Assembly: GCA_000158655.1 (NCBI GenBank)
Contig: EQ973339.1
Span: 410,675-448,143 of the forward strand
Direction: 5' to 3'
Length of the DNA: 37,469 nt
From: [Clostridium] methylpentosum DSM 5476
GTDB lineage: Bacteria; Bacillota; Clostridia; Oscillospirales; Ruminococcaceae
Shown here: piece by piece, positions 15,614 to 24,004 of the stretch
Layout: each line of letters opens with the position of its first letter
How positions within the stretch are numbered: the first letter of the stretch is position 1
Notes under the pieces: model-generated
The model's database searches: none
The model's input: only the letters and a program-made list of their open reading frames with translations
What the model was told of the DNA's origin: nothing
Translations under genes and position numbers: made by a program

Positions 15614-16681
15614 CTATTTTTCATCAGGGCGGTAGGAGCGGTACCCCGATTTAATTTCCTCCCGTTGGGTAGTGGGGGAAAACTTCACCCTCTGGATGTT
15701 GCCCGCCGCATCCGCCGCAGTTAGAGTCAGCTCGCGGTAGGGGACGCCCTGCTCTGCGAGGGTCTGCTGAAACCGGAGTGCAGCTTCTATGAGCTCAGGC
15801 TTAGAAACAACTGTAGGTAGGTCAGAGAATTCGCCGAATGAAAGGGTGTAGCTGAGTTTGCCGAGTGCCTCTTCGCGCAGCTGCAGCGCTTCTTTCCGCT
15901 CATCAGCGGAGAGGGGAGGATCGTTTGAAAGCTGGAATTGGGTGATGCCGAGCGGTTCGTCTGACTCGGTTGAAACGCACAGAGGGCTGTTTTCCACCGG
16001 GAGGAGCAGGCCGCGCACAAACTCCGCCTGTTTGGCGCAGAACTGGATCGAGAGGGCGTCTTGGTAGCTGTCCTGTATCTCGCCTCGGCGGTCAAACGAA
16101 ATCGTCTCTCTGCCGAGAGGGGTGGAGAACACCGCTTTGTGCATCCCGTGTTTGGAATCGTAGGTCACACCCTGGAAGGCGATGCTGTCACTCGGGTAGT
16201 GCTCTGCCGCATAAGAATTTGCCCGGACAGCGGAGGAGATCCAGCCCACCGGGTTTCCAAAGAGGTTAAAGCTCGCATAGCTTGGGATGAGCAGCAAGGC
16301 AATTGCTGCAGCCGGGAGAAGGATTTTGAGCGGGAGCTCTGTGCGGCTGCGCGAGAGCTTGAGTAGCAGAGCGGAAACGACTCCAAAAACTGCGCCGAGA
16401 AGCGAGAGCAGCACAAAGAAAAGGGCGCCGGCAACGCTCCCTGCAAACAGCCCGCCCACGATTCCGCAGGGGAGTGCATAGAGCAGGATGCGAAGAGGCT
16501 GGCCAAAGCAGAGCTGGCAAGAAAACGGGACAAGGACGAGCAGCGGGATGGTTGAGATCAACGGTGCCCGCAGCCCGGCAAGGGCGCAGGAAAGCAGCAG
16601 GGCGAGCAGAATACAGGCGGATTTAATGCGGTTTTGGGCCAGCTCCAAAGTCCATTTTTGTATGGTTTGTTCCCGTTTCAT
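15614..16681 (-). CDS. Membrane protein of unknown function with extracytoplasmic C-terminal domain
   Basis: A 355-residue protein. A cluster of hydrophobic segments (about 21-35, 41-60, 64-83, 85-107 and 118-136) is followed by a polar region of about 210 residues, probably outside the cell. The part after the last helix (NPVGWISSAVRANSYAAEHYP, then VTYDSKHGMHKAVFSTP) vaguely resembles the YfjL-type domain of Bacillus; I hold this weakly. GGAGG precedes the ATG and a good promoter lies upstream. It precedes the response regulator by 86 bases, in which the latter has its own promoter; read-through could still link them. A role as sensor partner or target of that system is a guess. Confidence 0.7.
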   Translation of the reverse strand: MKREQTIQKWTLELAQNRIKSACILLALLLSCALAGLRAPLISTIPLLVLVPFSCQLCFGQPLRILLYALPCGIVGGLFAGSVAGALFFVLLSLLGAVFGVVSALLLKLSRSRTELPLKILLPAAAIALLLIPSYASFNLFGNPVGWISSAVRANSYAAEHYPSDSIAFQGVTYDSKHGMHKAVFSTPLGRETISFDRRGEIQDSYQDALSIQFCAKQAEFVRGLLLPVENSPLCVSTESDEPLGITQFQLSNDPPLSADERKEALQLREEALGKLSYTLSFGEFSDLPTVVSKPELIEAALRFQQTLAEQGVPYRELTLTAADAAGNIQRVKFSPTTQREEIKSGYRSYRPDEK

Positions 16682-16707
16682 AGGCTTCCTCCGGATCGTT
16701 TTTTTCC

Positions 16708-16735
16708 ATTATAGCACATTCTGAAGGGAAGACAA
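16708..16735 (-). promoter_or_regulatory. Sigma-A promoter of the unknown membrane protein gene
   Basis: Minus strand TTGTCT (16730-16735), 16-base spacer, TATAAT (16708-16713) with TGC before it (extended -10). The leader to the ATG at 16681 is about 20 bases. Confidence 0.7.
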
Positions 16736-16944
16736 GATGTGAATGTTGGGAATCCCTACAAATCAATCATGTCAATCATGATTTGAGCGCGCCGCAAAAA
16801 TCGACTGTTTGAGAAAGGGCCCTTTGCCCCTTAAAATGCCGGTTTTACGGCATTCTCTGCGGGCCAATTCGACACATCTGCTGCCAAATGCCAGATTTCT
16901 TTTGTCAAAACAGATTTTTTGACATCCTAATGTGTGAAATATTC

Positions 16945-16973
16945 TTGACTTTTTTGTTGAGAGAACGTATAAT
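16945..16973 (+). promoter_or_regulatory. Sigma-A promoter driving the Mn2+ riboswitch operon
   Basis: TTGACT (16945-16950), 17-base spacer, perfect TATAAT (16968-16973). The riboswitch stem begins 9 bases after the -10, where transcription should start. Confidence 0.88.
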
Positions 16974-16981
16974 TTTAATGA

Positions 16982-17101
16982 AATAAAGGGGAGTAGCTTG
17001 CGCCAGCATCCACTGGCGTTGTGCGGTGTCGTCATGACGACTGGTTCGGCCTAACAGAAGGCGGTCAGTCCGTATCGCCATGAAAGAGCGAGACTTTTAT
17101 T
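16982..17101 (+). promoter_or_regulatory. yybP-ykoY (manganese) riboswitch
   Basis: The leader opens with AATAAAGGGGAGTAGC, matching the conserved 5' side of the yybP-ykoY aptamer (GGGGAGUAGC), and closes with GAGCGAGACTTTTATT, matching the conserved 3' side (AGCAAGACC followed by U/A). The closing stem P1 pairs 16982-16989 with 17094-17101 (8 bp, one G-U). The family binds Mn2+ and mostly turns on exporters. The 3' strand of P1 is also the 5' arm of the terminator at 17091-17127, so P1 and terminator are mutually exclusive: Mn2+ binding should permit read-through (an on switch). Middle stems are more divergent than the ends. Confidence 0.82.
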
Positions 17102-17132
17102 GCAGATTTGTGCTGCAATAAAAGTCTTTTTT
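17091..17132 (+). terminator. Riboswitch-controlled transcription terminator
   Basis: AGACTTTTATTGCAG (17091-17105) pairs perfectly with CTGCAATAAAAGTCT (17113-17127), 7-base loop, then six T (17127-17132). Its first arm overlaps the riboswitch P1 strand. It ends 27 bases before the transporter ATG. Confidence 0.9.
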
Positions 17133-17159
17133 ACTGCCCCAAAAAGATGGAGGATGGTT

Positions 17160-18812
17160 ATGAAACCAACTGATTTTCTTTCCCTGCTCGGCGGGCTCGC
17201 ACTTTTTTTGTACGGAATGAAGATGATGAGCGAGGGTCTTGAGCAGGCGGCAGGCAATCGGCTCAAGTCAATTCTCGAAAAACTCACATCCAACCGCTTT
17301 GTTGGGGTTCTCGTCGGCGCGGGTATCACCGCGCTGATCCAGAGCTCCTCAGCCACTACCGTCATGGTGGTCGGTTTTGTCAACTCCAAGCTCATGACCC
17401 TTTCTCAGGCAGTGTGGATCATTATGGGCGCAAACATCGGCACCACCATCACCGGCCAGCTCATCGCGCTCGACATCGGCGCAATCGCCCCTCTCATCGC
17501 CTTTATAGGGGTTGTGCTCGTGAGCTTTTTTAAGCAGAAAAAGGTCAACTGTGTCGGCACCATCATCGCAGGTCTTGGCATCCTCTTTGTCGGCATGGAG
17601 TTCATGAGCAGCTCCATGGCCCCGCTGCGGGAGTCTGAGGCGTTTGTCAGCATGATGACCACCTTCCAAAACCCCCTCATTGGCATTGCGGTGGGCGCTC
17701 TGTTCACGGCGATCATCCAGAGCTCTTCCGCTTCGGTTGGTATTTTGCAGGCGCTTGCGATGAGCAGCGTCATCGGGCTGCACAGTGCGGCGTTTGTCCT
17801 CTTCGGGCAGAACATCGGCACCTGCATCACCGCAGTCATCGCCTCGATCGGCACCAGCCGCAATGCAAAGCGCACCACTATCATCCACCTGCTCTTTAAT
17901 GTCATTGGAACAATTCTCTTTGTCTGCATCTGCCTGCTCAGCCCCTTCACCAGCTGGGTGGCTTCCTGGACACCGGACAACCCAGCCGCGCAGATCGCAA
18001 ATGTGCACACCATCTTTAATGTCGTCACCACGTTGCTCCTACTCCCGTTCGGCCAATACCTCGCCAAGCTTGCGACCCTGATTCTCCCGGTCAAAGCAGG
18101 GGAGTCGGATGGGGAAATGTCGCTCAAGTTTGTCGGGGAGCACAGCGTGGGATCGACTGCGATCGCCATCTCACAGCTTCGCCAGGAGGTCAGCCGGATG
18201 TATGCGATTGCCAAGGAGAACGTGCACCTGTCGTTTTACGCAGTTGTCAACCGCACTGATAGCGACTGGGAGACAATCAACCAAAATGAGGAGTACCTTG
18301 ACTACCTCAACAAAGAGATCACCCGCTACACCGCCAAGGCGGGCGCGAGCATGCAGTACCCCGATTCTGAGATCACCAACACCCTGTTCCAAATCACCGG
18401 GGATATTGAGCGCATTGGCGATCACGCGATGAATTTGGTCGAGTACGCCCGGATGATCCGAGAAAAACGGCTCGAACTCACGGCGGAAATGCTCGAAGAG
18501 CTGGTGCAGATGCGGGATAATATTTTCGACGTGTTGGACAAACTATCCACAGACGATCTCATCGGCAGCGAGAGCTCGCTCCTCTTTGTCGCCCAGCAGG
18601 AGCAGGCGATCGACGATTTCAGCGAGCAGTACCGCGCCAACCAGATCAAGCGCCTTGAAACCGGGGATTGCGCCCCCGAGACCTGCGTCATTTACAGCGA
18701 GATGATCACCGACATCGAACGGGTCTCCGACCACATCCTCAATATTGCCGAGGCATGCTACAAGGCCAAGCAATCCCTCAAACAAGAAGCTCAACCCGTT
18801 TCGTCGATCTGA
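17160..18812 (+). CDS. Na/phosphate symporter family protein with PhoU-like C-terminus
   Basis: A 550-residue membrane protein. The start is the ATG with GGAGGA 5 bases upstream, after the riboswitch terminator. Two inverted-repeat transport halves each carry the family signature: ALIQSSSATT (about 58-67) and AIIQSSSASV (about 184-193). Further segments include GANIGTTITG and GQNIGTCITA. About eight membrane segments up to residue 330 are followed by a helical PhoU-like region (about 350-535) with repeated NxEEY/IGDHAMN/VSDHILN patterns. Family members move phosphate with Na+, and some clostridial ones may export it. First gene of a Mn2+-riboswitch operon, 14 bases before the CaCA antiporter. 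Confidence 0.9.
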   Translation: MKPTDFLSLLGGLALFLYGMKMMSEGLEQAAGNRLKSILEKLTSNRFVGVLVGAGITALIQSSSATTVMVVGFVNSKLMTLSQAVWIIMGANIGTTITGQLIALDIGAIAPLIAFIGVVLVSFFKQKKVNCVGTIIAGLGILFVGMEFMSSSMAPLRESEAFVSMMTTFQNPLIGIAVGALFTAIIQSSSASVGILQALAMSSVIGLHSAAFVLFGQNIGTCITAVIASIGTSRNAKRTTIIHLLFNVIGTILFVCICLLSPFTSWVASWTPDNPAAQIANVHTIFNVVTTLLLLPFGQYLAKLATLILPVKAGESDGEMSLKFVGEHSVGSTAIAISQLRQEVSRMYAIAKENVHLSFYAVVNRTDSDWETINQNEEYLDYLNKEITRYTAKAGASMQYPDSEITNTLFQITGDIERIGDHAMNLVEYARMIREKRLELTAEMLEELVQMRDNIFDVLDKLSTDDLIGSESSLLFVAQQEQAIDDFSEQYRANQIKRLETGDCAPETCVIYSEMITDIERVSDHILNIAEACYKAKQSLKQEAQPVSSI

Positions 18813-18826
18813 TTAAGGAGGTTCTT

Positions 18827-19795
18827 ATGCTGCCCTATCTGTTTCTCATCATCGGCCTTGTCCTTTTGGTCAAGGGCGCCGACCTGTTTGTCGAGGGAAG
18901 TTCGTCCATCGCAAAAATTCTTCGGGTGCCGAGTATTATCATCGGCTTGACCATCGTCGCGTTTGGCACCAGTGCCCCCGAGGCTGCGGTCAGCGTCACC
19001 GCCTCCATCCAGGGGCAAAATGAAATCGCGGTGGGCAACGTCATCGGCTCGAATATGTTTAATCTGCTGGTGGTCGTCGGCATGTGCGCCGTCATCCGCC
19101 GGGTGCGGGTCAAGCGCTCGATGATTGCCAAGGAGTTCCCCTTTGCCATCCTATCCTGTCTGATCCTCATCATGATGGCACTTGATACCCAGCTCGGCGG
19201 CCAGTCGGGGCCGGGCGTCAAAAACCTGCTCTCCCGTGCGGACGGCATCATTTTGCTGATCTTTTTTGCGATGTTCCTCTACTCCCTCATCCGGTTTGCG
19301 CTGGATTCCCGCAGACAGAGTGCGGGGCAGGAGACAGAACAAGGGGCGATGTCGATTTCCAAGAGCATCCTGTTTTCCCTCGCCGGCATCGCCGGAGTAA
19401 TCCTCGGCGGCAAACTGACGGTGGACGGGGCGAGCGACATCGCCGCCTCGTTCGGCATCAGCCAAAAGCTCATCGGACTGACTGTCGTCGCCATCGGCAC
19501 CTCGCTGCCCGAGCTTGTCACCTCAATTGTGGCGGCGCGCAAGGGAGAGAGCGACCTTGCGCTTGGCAACGCGATCGGCTCGAACATTTTCAACGCCTTT
19601 TTCATTCTCGGTATGTCGTCCGCCATCAGCCCCATCCCGTTTGATATGACCTCGGTTTACGACATGGTAATCCTCGGCGCAGCCAGCCTGCTGGTGTATT
19701 TCTTTGCGGTGAGCAAAAAGAAAATCTACCGTCCGGAGGGAATCGCGATGATCGCCGCGTATGCTGCCTACATGGTGTACATTATTCTGCGTTGA
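18827..19795 (+). CDS. CaCA-family cation antiporter (YrbG-like), possible Mn2+ exporter
   Basis: A 322-residue membrane protein of the Ca2+/cation antiporter superfamily. Both alpha repeats are present: GLTIVAFGTSAPEAAVS with GNVIGSNMFN (40-79) and GLTVVAIGTSLPELVTS with GNAIGSNIFN (217-256). About ten membrane segments; the middle loop (about 160-178) is polar. The ATG has AAGGAG 6 bases upstream. Genes of this family are known members of the yybP-ykoY regulon, so Mn2+ export is a fair inference, while Ca2+ or Na+ exchange is the family default. Cotranscribed with the Na/phosphate symporter. Confidence 0.9.
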   Translation: MLPYLFLIIGLVLLVKGADLFVEGSSSIAKILRVPSIIIGLTIVAFGTSAPEAAVSVTASIQGQNEIAVGNVIGSNMFNLLVVVGMCAVIRRVRVKRSMIAKEFPFAILSCLILIMMALDTQLGGQSGPGVKNLLSRADGIILLIFFAMFLYSLIRFALDSRRQSAGQETEQGAMSISKSILFSLAGIAGVILGGKLTVDGASDIAASFGISQKLIGLTVVAIGTSLPELVTSIVAARKGESDLALGNAIGSNIFNAFFILGMSSAISPIPFDMTSVYDMVILGAASLLVYFFAVSKKKIYRPEGIAMIAAYAAYMVYIILR

Positions 19796-19915
19796 CGGTC
19801 AGATTGCTTTTTCATTGCAGAAATTTAACCCAAAGGATGCACTTTTTTGAAATGTATGCTAGAATATAAAAAGAAAGTTAAAAAAGCAGAGTGTTTGGGA
19901 TAAAGGAAATGCAAT

Positions 19916-20446
19916 ATGACGATGATTTTAATCGGTTTTCTATTTCTGCTGTTTCAATGCAACCTCAGTATAGGAGATGCTGTCATTGGGCTGTTGCCCA
20001 GCTTTGTTGGGTATTTTCTCATTCTCGCGGGTTTGGACGAACTCATCGTGGAGAACAAGCAGCTGGCTCTCCTTCGTCCCTGGGTAATTGGCATGGGGCT
20101 CTGCACCGGTGTTCAGTATGCAGCTGCCCTATTCGGTTTCACTACAACAACGCCGCTTTTGGACGTGATGATTGCTCTGGTCGAATCCGCACTCTGCTAT
20201 TGGATTATCCACCGCATCATTGCCGGCATAGCTGAGATCGAATACCGGTTGGGCGTCACGCTGATGGCGGAACGGCTCAAGACCTGGTGGATCTGGATGG
20301 TGTTTTTGATGACGTGCATCTATGTGTTTTTATTTTTAGGCCCCGCCTTGTCTTTGGTGTTAGCAATTGGATATTTTGTTATTGCGATCCTTTTCCTGGT
20401 GGCGTTTCATAAAACTTCCCTCCTTTTCAGGGCCCGTCCCCGGTAG
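19916..20446 (+). CDS. Small membrane protein of unknown function
   Basis: A 176-residue hydrophobic protein with about five membrane segments (3-19, 21-43, 54-75, 79-97, 122-162). No domain is recognised. It contains a short polar loop with IAEIEYRLGVTLMAERLKTW between helices 4 and 5. AAAGGA lies 8 bases before the ATG. A possible extended -10, TGCTAGAAT (19857-19865), lies upstream. A terminator follows 70 bases after the stop. It is a single-gene unit; it might be read through from the antiporter 120 bases upstream, as no terminator is evident between them. Confidence 0.75.
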   Translation: MTMILIGFLFLLFQCNLSIGDAVIGLLPSFVGYFLILAGLDELIVENKQLALLRPWVIGMGLCTGVQYAAALFGFTTTTPLLDVMIALVESALCYWIIHRIIAGIAEIEYRLGVTLMAERLKTWWIWMVFLMTCIYVFLFLGPALSLVLAIGYFVIAILFLVAFHKTSLLFRARPR

Positions 20447-20518
20447 AAACGGAACAAAGAGATGTAATGCATGTTTTTTGGAGTGCGAGAAAGCTTTCTC
20501 ATTTCACTCGCTTTTTAA

Positions 20519-20566
20519 AAAATACCCGCCAAACGCTCGTTCATCGGCGTTTGGCGGGTATTTTTT
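20519..20566. terminator. Bidirectional rho-independent terminator
   Basis: AAAATACCCGCCAAACGC (20519-20536) pairs perfectly with GCGTTTGGCGGGTATTTT (20547-20564), 10-base loop, with six T on the plus strand and ATTTTTTAAAAA on the minus strand. It separates the membrane protein gene from the convergent fbp-acetyltransferase operon. The 295 bases from 20567 to 20861 hold nothing I recognise. Confidence 0.92.
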
Positions 20567-20861
20567 GCAGGTGGAATTCTCTAAGATACATCAGCAGAAA
20601 GTTGGTCCAAACAACCCGGATCCGTCACATCGGGAGCTGGAACTTGAATACCGATAAGCGAATCGCTGTCGGGAAATCCAACGCTTGCCGCCGGATTTCA
20701 CATCTTTTCGCTTATGGCGACATCCCTTCTTTACAGTGCCGATCTCCGGCAGTTGCTCGAGCGAAAAGCCCGCTTGCATGGCGTAGCAGTCGGTTGACAG
20801 ATCTTTCAAAGAATCCGAATTGCTTCCCGCCGCTGGACATTTCGACCGGGGGATTGGGCTG

Positions 20862-21371
20862 CTAGTTGGAACGCAGCAGCGCGTAAATACAGGAGTCGTG
20901 AAATTCCCCATTTTTGAAAACGCTGTTGCGCAGCGTGCCCTCGAGGACAAAACCCACCTTTTCGAGCACCCGGCGGGAGCCTGTGTTATCCGCGAATGGT
21001 TCCGCATAGATCCGCACGACGTCGTAGTGGTGAAAAACAAAGGCACAGAGCTCTTTGACCGCTGCGGTTGCAATTCCCTGACCCCAAAACGGTTCGCCCA
21101 GCCAATAGCCGAGCTCGGCATTTTTACAGCCGACGTCGTTTTGCAGATATACCCCGACGCTGCCTACGACTTCACTGTCCACCACAATTGCGCGCAAGCA
21201 CTGCCGGGTTTCACTGTTAGCGGCGCAGTCGTTGACATACCACTCGGCGTCCGCAAGGGTGTAGGGGTGTGGAAAAATGTCGCGCAGCCATTTGGCAATT
21301 TTCTGGTTGTCCGCATATTTGGCGACATCCTGCGCATCGGATGCTTGAAATTTTTTCAATTGAACATTCAT
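20862..21371 (-). CDS. GNAT acetyltransferase, RimJ/RimL type
   Basis: A 169-residue acetyl-CoA-dependent N-acetyltransferase. It shows the family's FPHPYTLADAEWYV start region (34-47), the acetyl-CoA pyrophosphate-binding motif GYWLGEPFWGQGIATAAV (about 92-109, with GxGxA as GQGIA), and the late RRVLEKVGFVLEGTLRNSV stretch (132-150) typical of RimJ/RimL-like enzymes acting on small molecules or protein N-termini. The start ATG overlaps the stop of the fructose-bisphosphatase gene by 4 bases, with AAGGAGAG upstream. Substrate unknown. The link with the bisphosphatase seems to be only cotranscription. Confidence 0.88.
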   Translation of the reverse strand: MNVQLKKFQASDAQDVAKYADNQKIAKWLRDIFPHPYTLADAEWYVNDCAANSETRQCLRAIVVDSEVVGSVGVYLQNDVGCKNAELGYWLGEPFWGQGIATAAVKELCAFVFHHYDVVRIYAEPFADNTGSRRVLEKVGFVLEGTLRNSVFKNGEFHDSCIYALLRSN

Positions 21372-23314
21372 GAGCTTCTCTCCTTAATCTGTCCTGTTCG
21401 GTAAGCGGTGAGCAGCGCCTGCAGCTCTTGAATCTGCCGCGCAATTTCTTTTCCCTCGTCAGTGTCGGACACCGACATGCGCCGTTTCATCAGCTCGACG
21501 ATTTGCACCGACGGCGCGACCTCCACAGGGGTGTCATCCGGCGCGTGCAGAAACGGCTTGTGCTGCGCCAGCGCGAGATAGCGGGAGCTGTAAATCAATG
21601 TGTAACCGCCAATTCCAGTCTGAGAGCGGTAGGCTTTGGACATCCCCCCGTCGATGAGAAAGAGGAGGCCGTCCCCTTTGACAGGACTTTCCCCCTGCTT
21701 GATTTTCACCGGCACATGGCCGTTGACGATGTGGGCGCGCGCTGGATCGAGGCCGAATTCCCGCAGCACCCGTTCGCAGATGTCCCGTTGTTCCACCAGC
21801 CTGTAGTAGGGGTTCATCTCCTCCTTGTGAGTCGCCTTGTCCTCAAGGAAAGTGCGCTCAAACGAGGCCATCTTGCTCTTTCCAAACAGAGGGGAGTGCT
21901 TGCCGCACCAGAGATAATAGAGAAAATCGAGCGCGTTCCCCCTCTCCTGCGAGCCGACTGGAGCAAAATAGGCGGCGCGCACCTTGGCGTCGATCGCGTC
22001 GAGATAAGCCTGGCCGCTGAGCTGTTTTCCATCGAGTTCAACCTTGACAAACTCCCCCTCCTCCGTCAAGGGGATGCAGCCGTGGTAGAGCAGGTTGTCG
22101 TTGCATTTGAGGTACATCCCGCCGTGGTCGTAGAGGAATTTGATGTGCCTCTGCAGCCGTTCGCTGTGGCGGAATGAGGCGGAGATGGTGAGCATGAGCT
22201 CCTGTTCCTGCGGGGTGAGGGCGAGCGGCCGGTTGGGGTCGACTGTGGGAAAGAAGGTGTCCCGGAGGGGGTATTCCTTTCCCTCAATTGTGACGGTGCC
22301 CTTTTTAAAATCAGTTTTGGAGAGCAGGAGACGGCCGTCCATTTTGTATTCCGGATGTCGTTCAATCAACTGGCCCTCAAGCTTAAACTGGATAATCGCC
22401 ATCGCCTTGTACATCTTGGCGGCAAGCTGGATGTCCACCGGATCGTATTGATTCTCATCGAGGATACGGGGGGTGAAGACAGAGCAGGGATCGTCCTTGT
22501 ACACCTGTGCGGCAAAGGTGGAGAGGGGGCGCAGATTGATGCCATAGCCATCCTCGAGCAGGTCAAAGCTGTTAAAACTGATGCCGAGGCGGAGCACATT
22601 TGCAATGAGCGGCCAGCTACCCGCTGCCGCACCCATCCAGGAGATGTCGTGGTTGCCCCACTGAATGTCCACATTGTAGTGGGTGAGCTCTTCGAGAATT
22701 GCGTCGGCGTGGGGCCCGCGGTCGAAAATGTCCCCGATAATGTGAAGCCGGGCGACGGCGAGGCGGCCGATGAGGGTGCACAGCCCGGTGATGAGCTCCT
22801 GCGCGATCTCTGTTTCGATCACTGTGTTGATAATCTGGTTGAAATAGTGGGATTTGTTGTAGCTGTCACCGGTGTGGAGCAGCTCTTCGATCACATCTTC
22901 AAACCCGTGAGGCATTTTTCTGCGCGCCTGGGCGCGGGTGCTCTTGGAGGAAACCTCCTTACACACCTCAACCAGCCGATAGATTGTGATGCGGCACCAG
23001 TCGTCGGTGCAGGCGTCAAGACTGGAGAGCCGCCGCAACTCCTGTTCTGGGTGGTAGATCAGGGCCGCAAGTGCGGTGCGCTCCGGTTCAGTGATGGATT
23101 TTTCAAACAGTTCGTCGATTTTGGTTCGGATAATGCCCGATGCGCTGCGCAGCATGTGGATAAACGCCTCGTGTTCCCCATGTAGGTCGCTGAAGAAGTA
23201 CTCGGTCCCCTTGGGCAGGCTCATCGTCGCCTTTAGGTTGATCATTTCAGCAGCTGCCGCCTCAATGGTGGGGTATCCCTTGGCGAGCAGGCGCAGATAG
23301 TGCTGGTCAATCAT
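21368..23314 (-). CDS. fbp: Fructose-1,6-bisphosphatase, class III
   Basis: A 648-residue cytoplasmic enzyme hydrolysing fructose 1,6-bisphosphate in gluconeogenesis. The length matches class III enzymes of Firmicutes (about 640-670). The calcineurin-like metal motifs are intact: SDLHGEHE (42-49), GDIFDRG (194-200) and GNHD (220-223), with VNGHVPVKIKQGE later. The start is the ATG preceded by AAGGAGGG; the in-frame extension upstream runs through the promoter and is rejected. Divergent from the Smr gene, cotranscribed with the GNAT gene. Bacillus Fbp responds to phosphoenolpyruvate; no such control can be read here. Confidence 0.96.
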   Translation of the reverse strand: MIDQHYLRLLAKGYPTIEAAAAEMINLKATMSLPKGTEYFFSDLHGEHEAFIHMLRSASGIIRTKIDELFEKSITEPERTALAALIYHPEQELRRLSSLDACTDDWCRITIYRLVEVCKEVSSKSTRAQARRKMPHGFEDVIEELLHTGDSYNKSHYFNQIINTVIETEIAQELITGLCTLIGRLAVARLHIIGDIFDRGPHADAILEELTHYNVDIQWGNHDISWMGAAAGSWPLIANVLRLGISFNSFDLLEDGYGINLRPLSTFAAQVYKDDPCSVFTPRILDENQYDPVDIQLAAKMYKAMAIIQFKLEGQLIERHPEYKMDGRLLLSKTDFKKGTVTIEGKEYPLRDTFFPTVDPNRPLALTPQEQELMLTISASFRHSERLQRHIKFLYDHGGMYLKCNDNLLYHGCIPLTEEGEFVKVELDGKQLSGQAYLDAIDAKVRAAYFAPVGSQERGNALDFLYYLWCGKHSPLFGKSKMASFERTFLEDKATHKEEMNPYYRLVEQRDICERVLREFGLDPARAHIVNGHVPVKIKQGESPVKGDGLLFLIDGGMSKAYRSQTGIGGYTLIYSSRYLALAQHKPFLHAPDDTPVEVAPSVQIVELMKRRMSVSDTDEGKEIARQIQELQALLTAYRTGQIKERSS

Positions 23315-23338
23315 CGCGGTCCCTCCTTTTTGTGCTCT

Positions 23339-23344
23339 ATTATA
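23339..23344 (-). promoter_or_regulatory. Extended -10 element of the fbp promoter
   Basis: Minus strand TGCTATAAT, a perfect -10 with extended TG, 25 bases before the fbp ATG. No clear -35. It lies back to back with the Smr promoter at 23367-23395. Confidence 0.55.
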
Positions 23345-23366
23345 GCACAGGAAGGGTAAAAAATCA

Positions 23367-23395
23367 TTGAATTTTTTTGCTTTCTCCCCTATAAT
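23367..23395 (+). promoter_or_regulatory. Sigma-A promoter of the Smr-domain gene
   Basis: TTGAAT (23367-23372), 17-base spacer, TATAAT (23390-23395). The leader is short, about 15 bases, with AAAGGGGG as ribosome site. Confidence 0.75.
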
Positions 23396-23417
23396 GAATC
23401 GTAAAGGGGGAATGACG

Positions 23418-23666
23418 ATGATCCGGTATGTGACAGCACAACAGGTGGAGATTGACATCCACGAAATGAAGCGGGAGCAGGCGAAAAAATACCTCGAACG
23501 CTTTTTGAGCTCGGCCAACGGGAATGTGCGTGAGGTGACGGTGATTCACGGCTTTTCGGGCGGCACTGTCTTGCGCGACATGGTGCAGAAGGGGCTCAAG
23601 CACCACCGCATCAAGGCCAAACTCCGCTCTTTTAACCCCGGTATTACCATTCTCGAGTTGAATTGA
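23418..23666 (+). CDS. Stand-alone Smr-domain protein
   Basis: An 82-residue protein consisting of one Smr (small MutS-related) domain. The hallmarks are EIDIHEMKREQA (11-22; family LDLHGxxxxEA) and VTVIHGFSGGTVLRDMV (41-56; family IIHGxGxGxLR). Smr domains are found at the end of MutS2 and as single proteins, and many are endonucleases or bind nucleic acid. Here the Gly of LHG is replaced by Glu in DIHEM, which departs from the classic motif. The start is the second ATG, 7 bases after AAAGGGGG; the first would be too close. It is monocistronic and divergent from fbp. Confidence 0.82.
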   Translation: MIRYVTAQQVEIDIHEMKREQAKKYLERFLSSANGNVREVTVIHGFSGGTVLRDMVQKGLKHHRIKAKLRSFNPGITILELN

Positions 23667-23938
23667 TCTGCGGGGGCCAAGCAGAATTGTTGCCAAGAAA
23701 GAGTGACATGGGTGAATGACAGAGAAGGACAACAAAAAACACTGGGCGGAATTCAGCGAATAGGGGCGGGCGGATACGGCAAAAATAAGCTCATTTTGGA
23801 ACCAGCCACGGGATTCGGCGGTTTGGCCTGGTAGGATTATACGGTTTAGACAAATGCAGATGCAATTTCACAGAAATCGCAGCCAAGATCTGATTGTATC
23901 GCCCTGAGGTGCCGCTTCCATCGCTCAGCTGGCCACAG
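23667..23938. other. Intergenic stretch without a recognised gene
   Basis: About 270 bases between the Smr stop codon and the MarR promoter. No hairpin with a T-run, promoter or coding frame with a ribosome site was found. Confidence 0.4.
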
Positions 23939-23988
23939 TTGACAAACCGAGAGCTTCGCGTTATAATTAGTTTCGTACGAAACTAATT
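23939..23988 (+). promoter_or_regulatory. Consensus promoter overlapped by a 24-bp palindromic MarR operator
   Basis: TTGACA (23939-23944), 17-base spacer, TATAAT (23962-23967): a full consensus sigma-A promoter. A perfect 24-bp palindrome (23965-23988) starts within the -10 and covers the transcript start; its half is AATTAGTTTCGT. It lies 16 bases before the MarR-family start codon. A repressor bound there would block polymerase, so autorepression of the MarR-MATE operon is a strong inference. Confidence 0.88.
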
Positions 23989-24004
23989 GACTGGAGAACG
24001 ATTT

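Noticed and set aside
20591-21121. Minus-strand frame overlapping the acetyltransferase gene
   Set aside because: It is an out-of-frame reading of the GNAT gene extended into the intergenic stretch.
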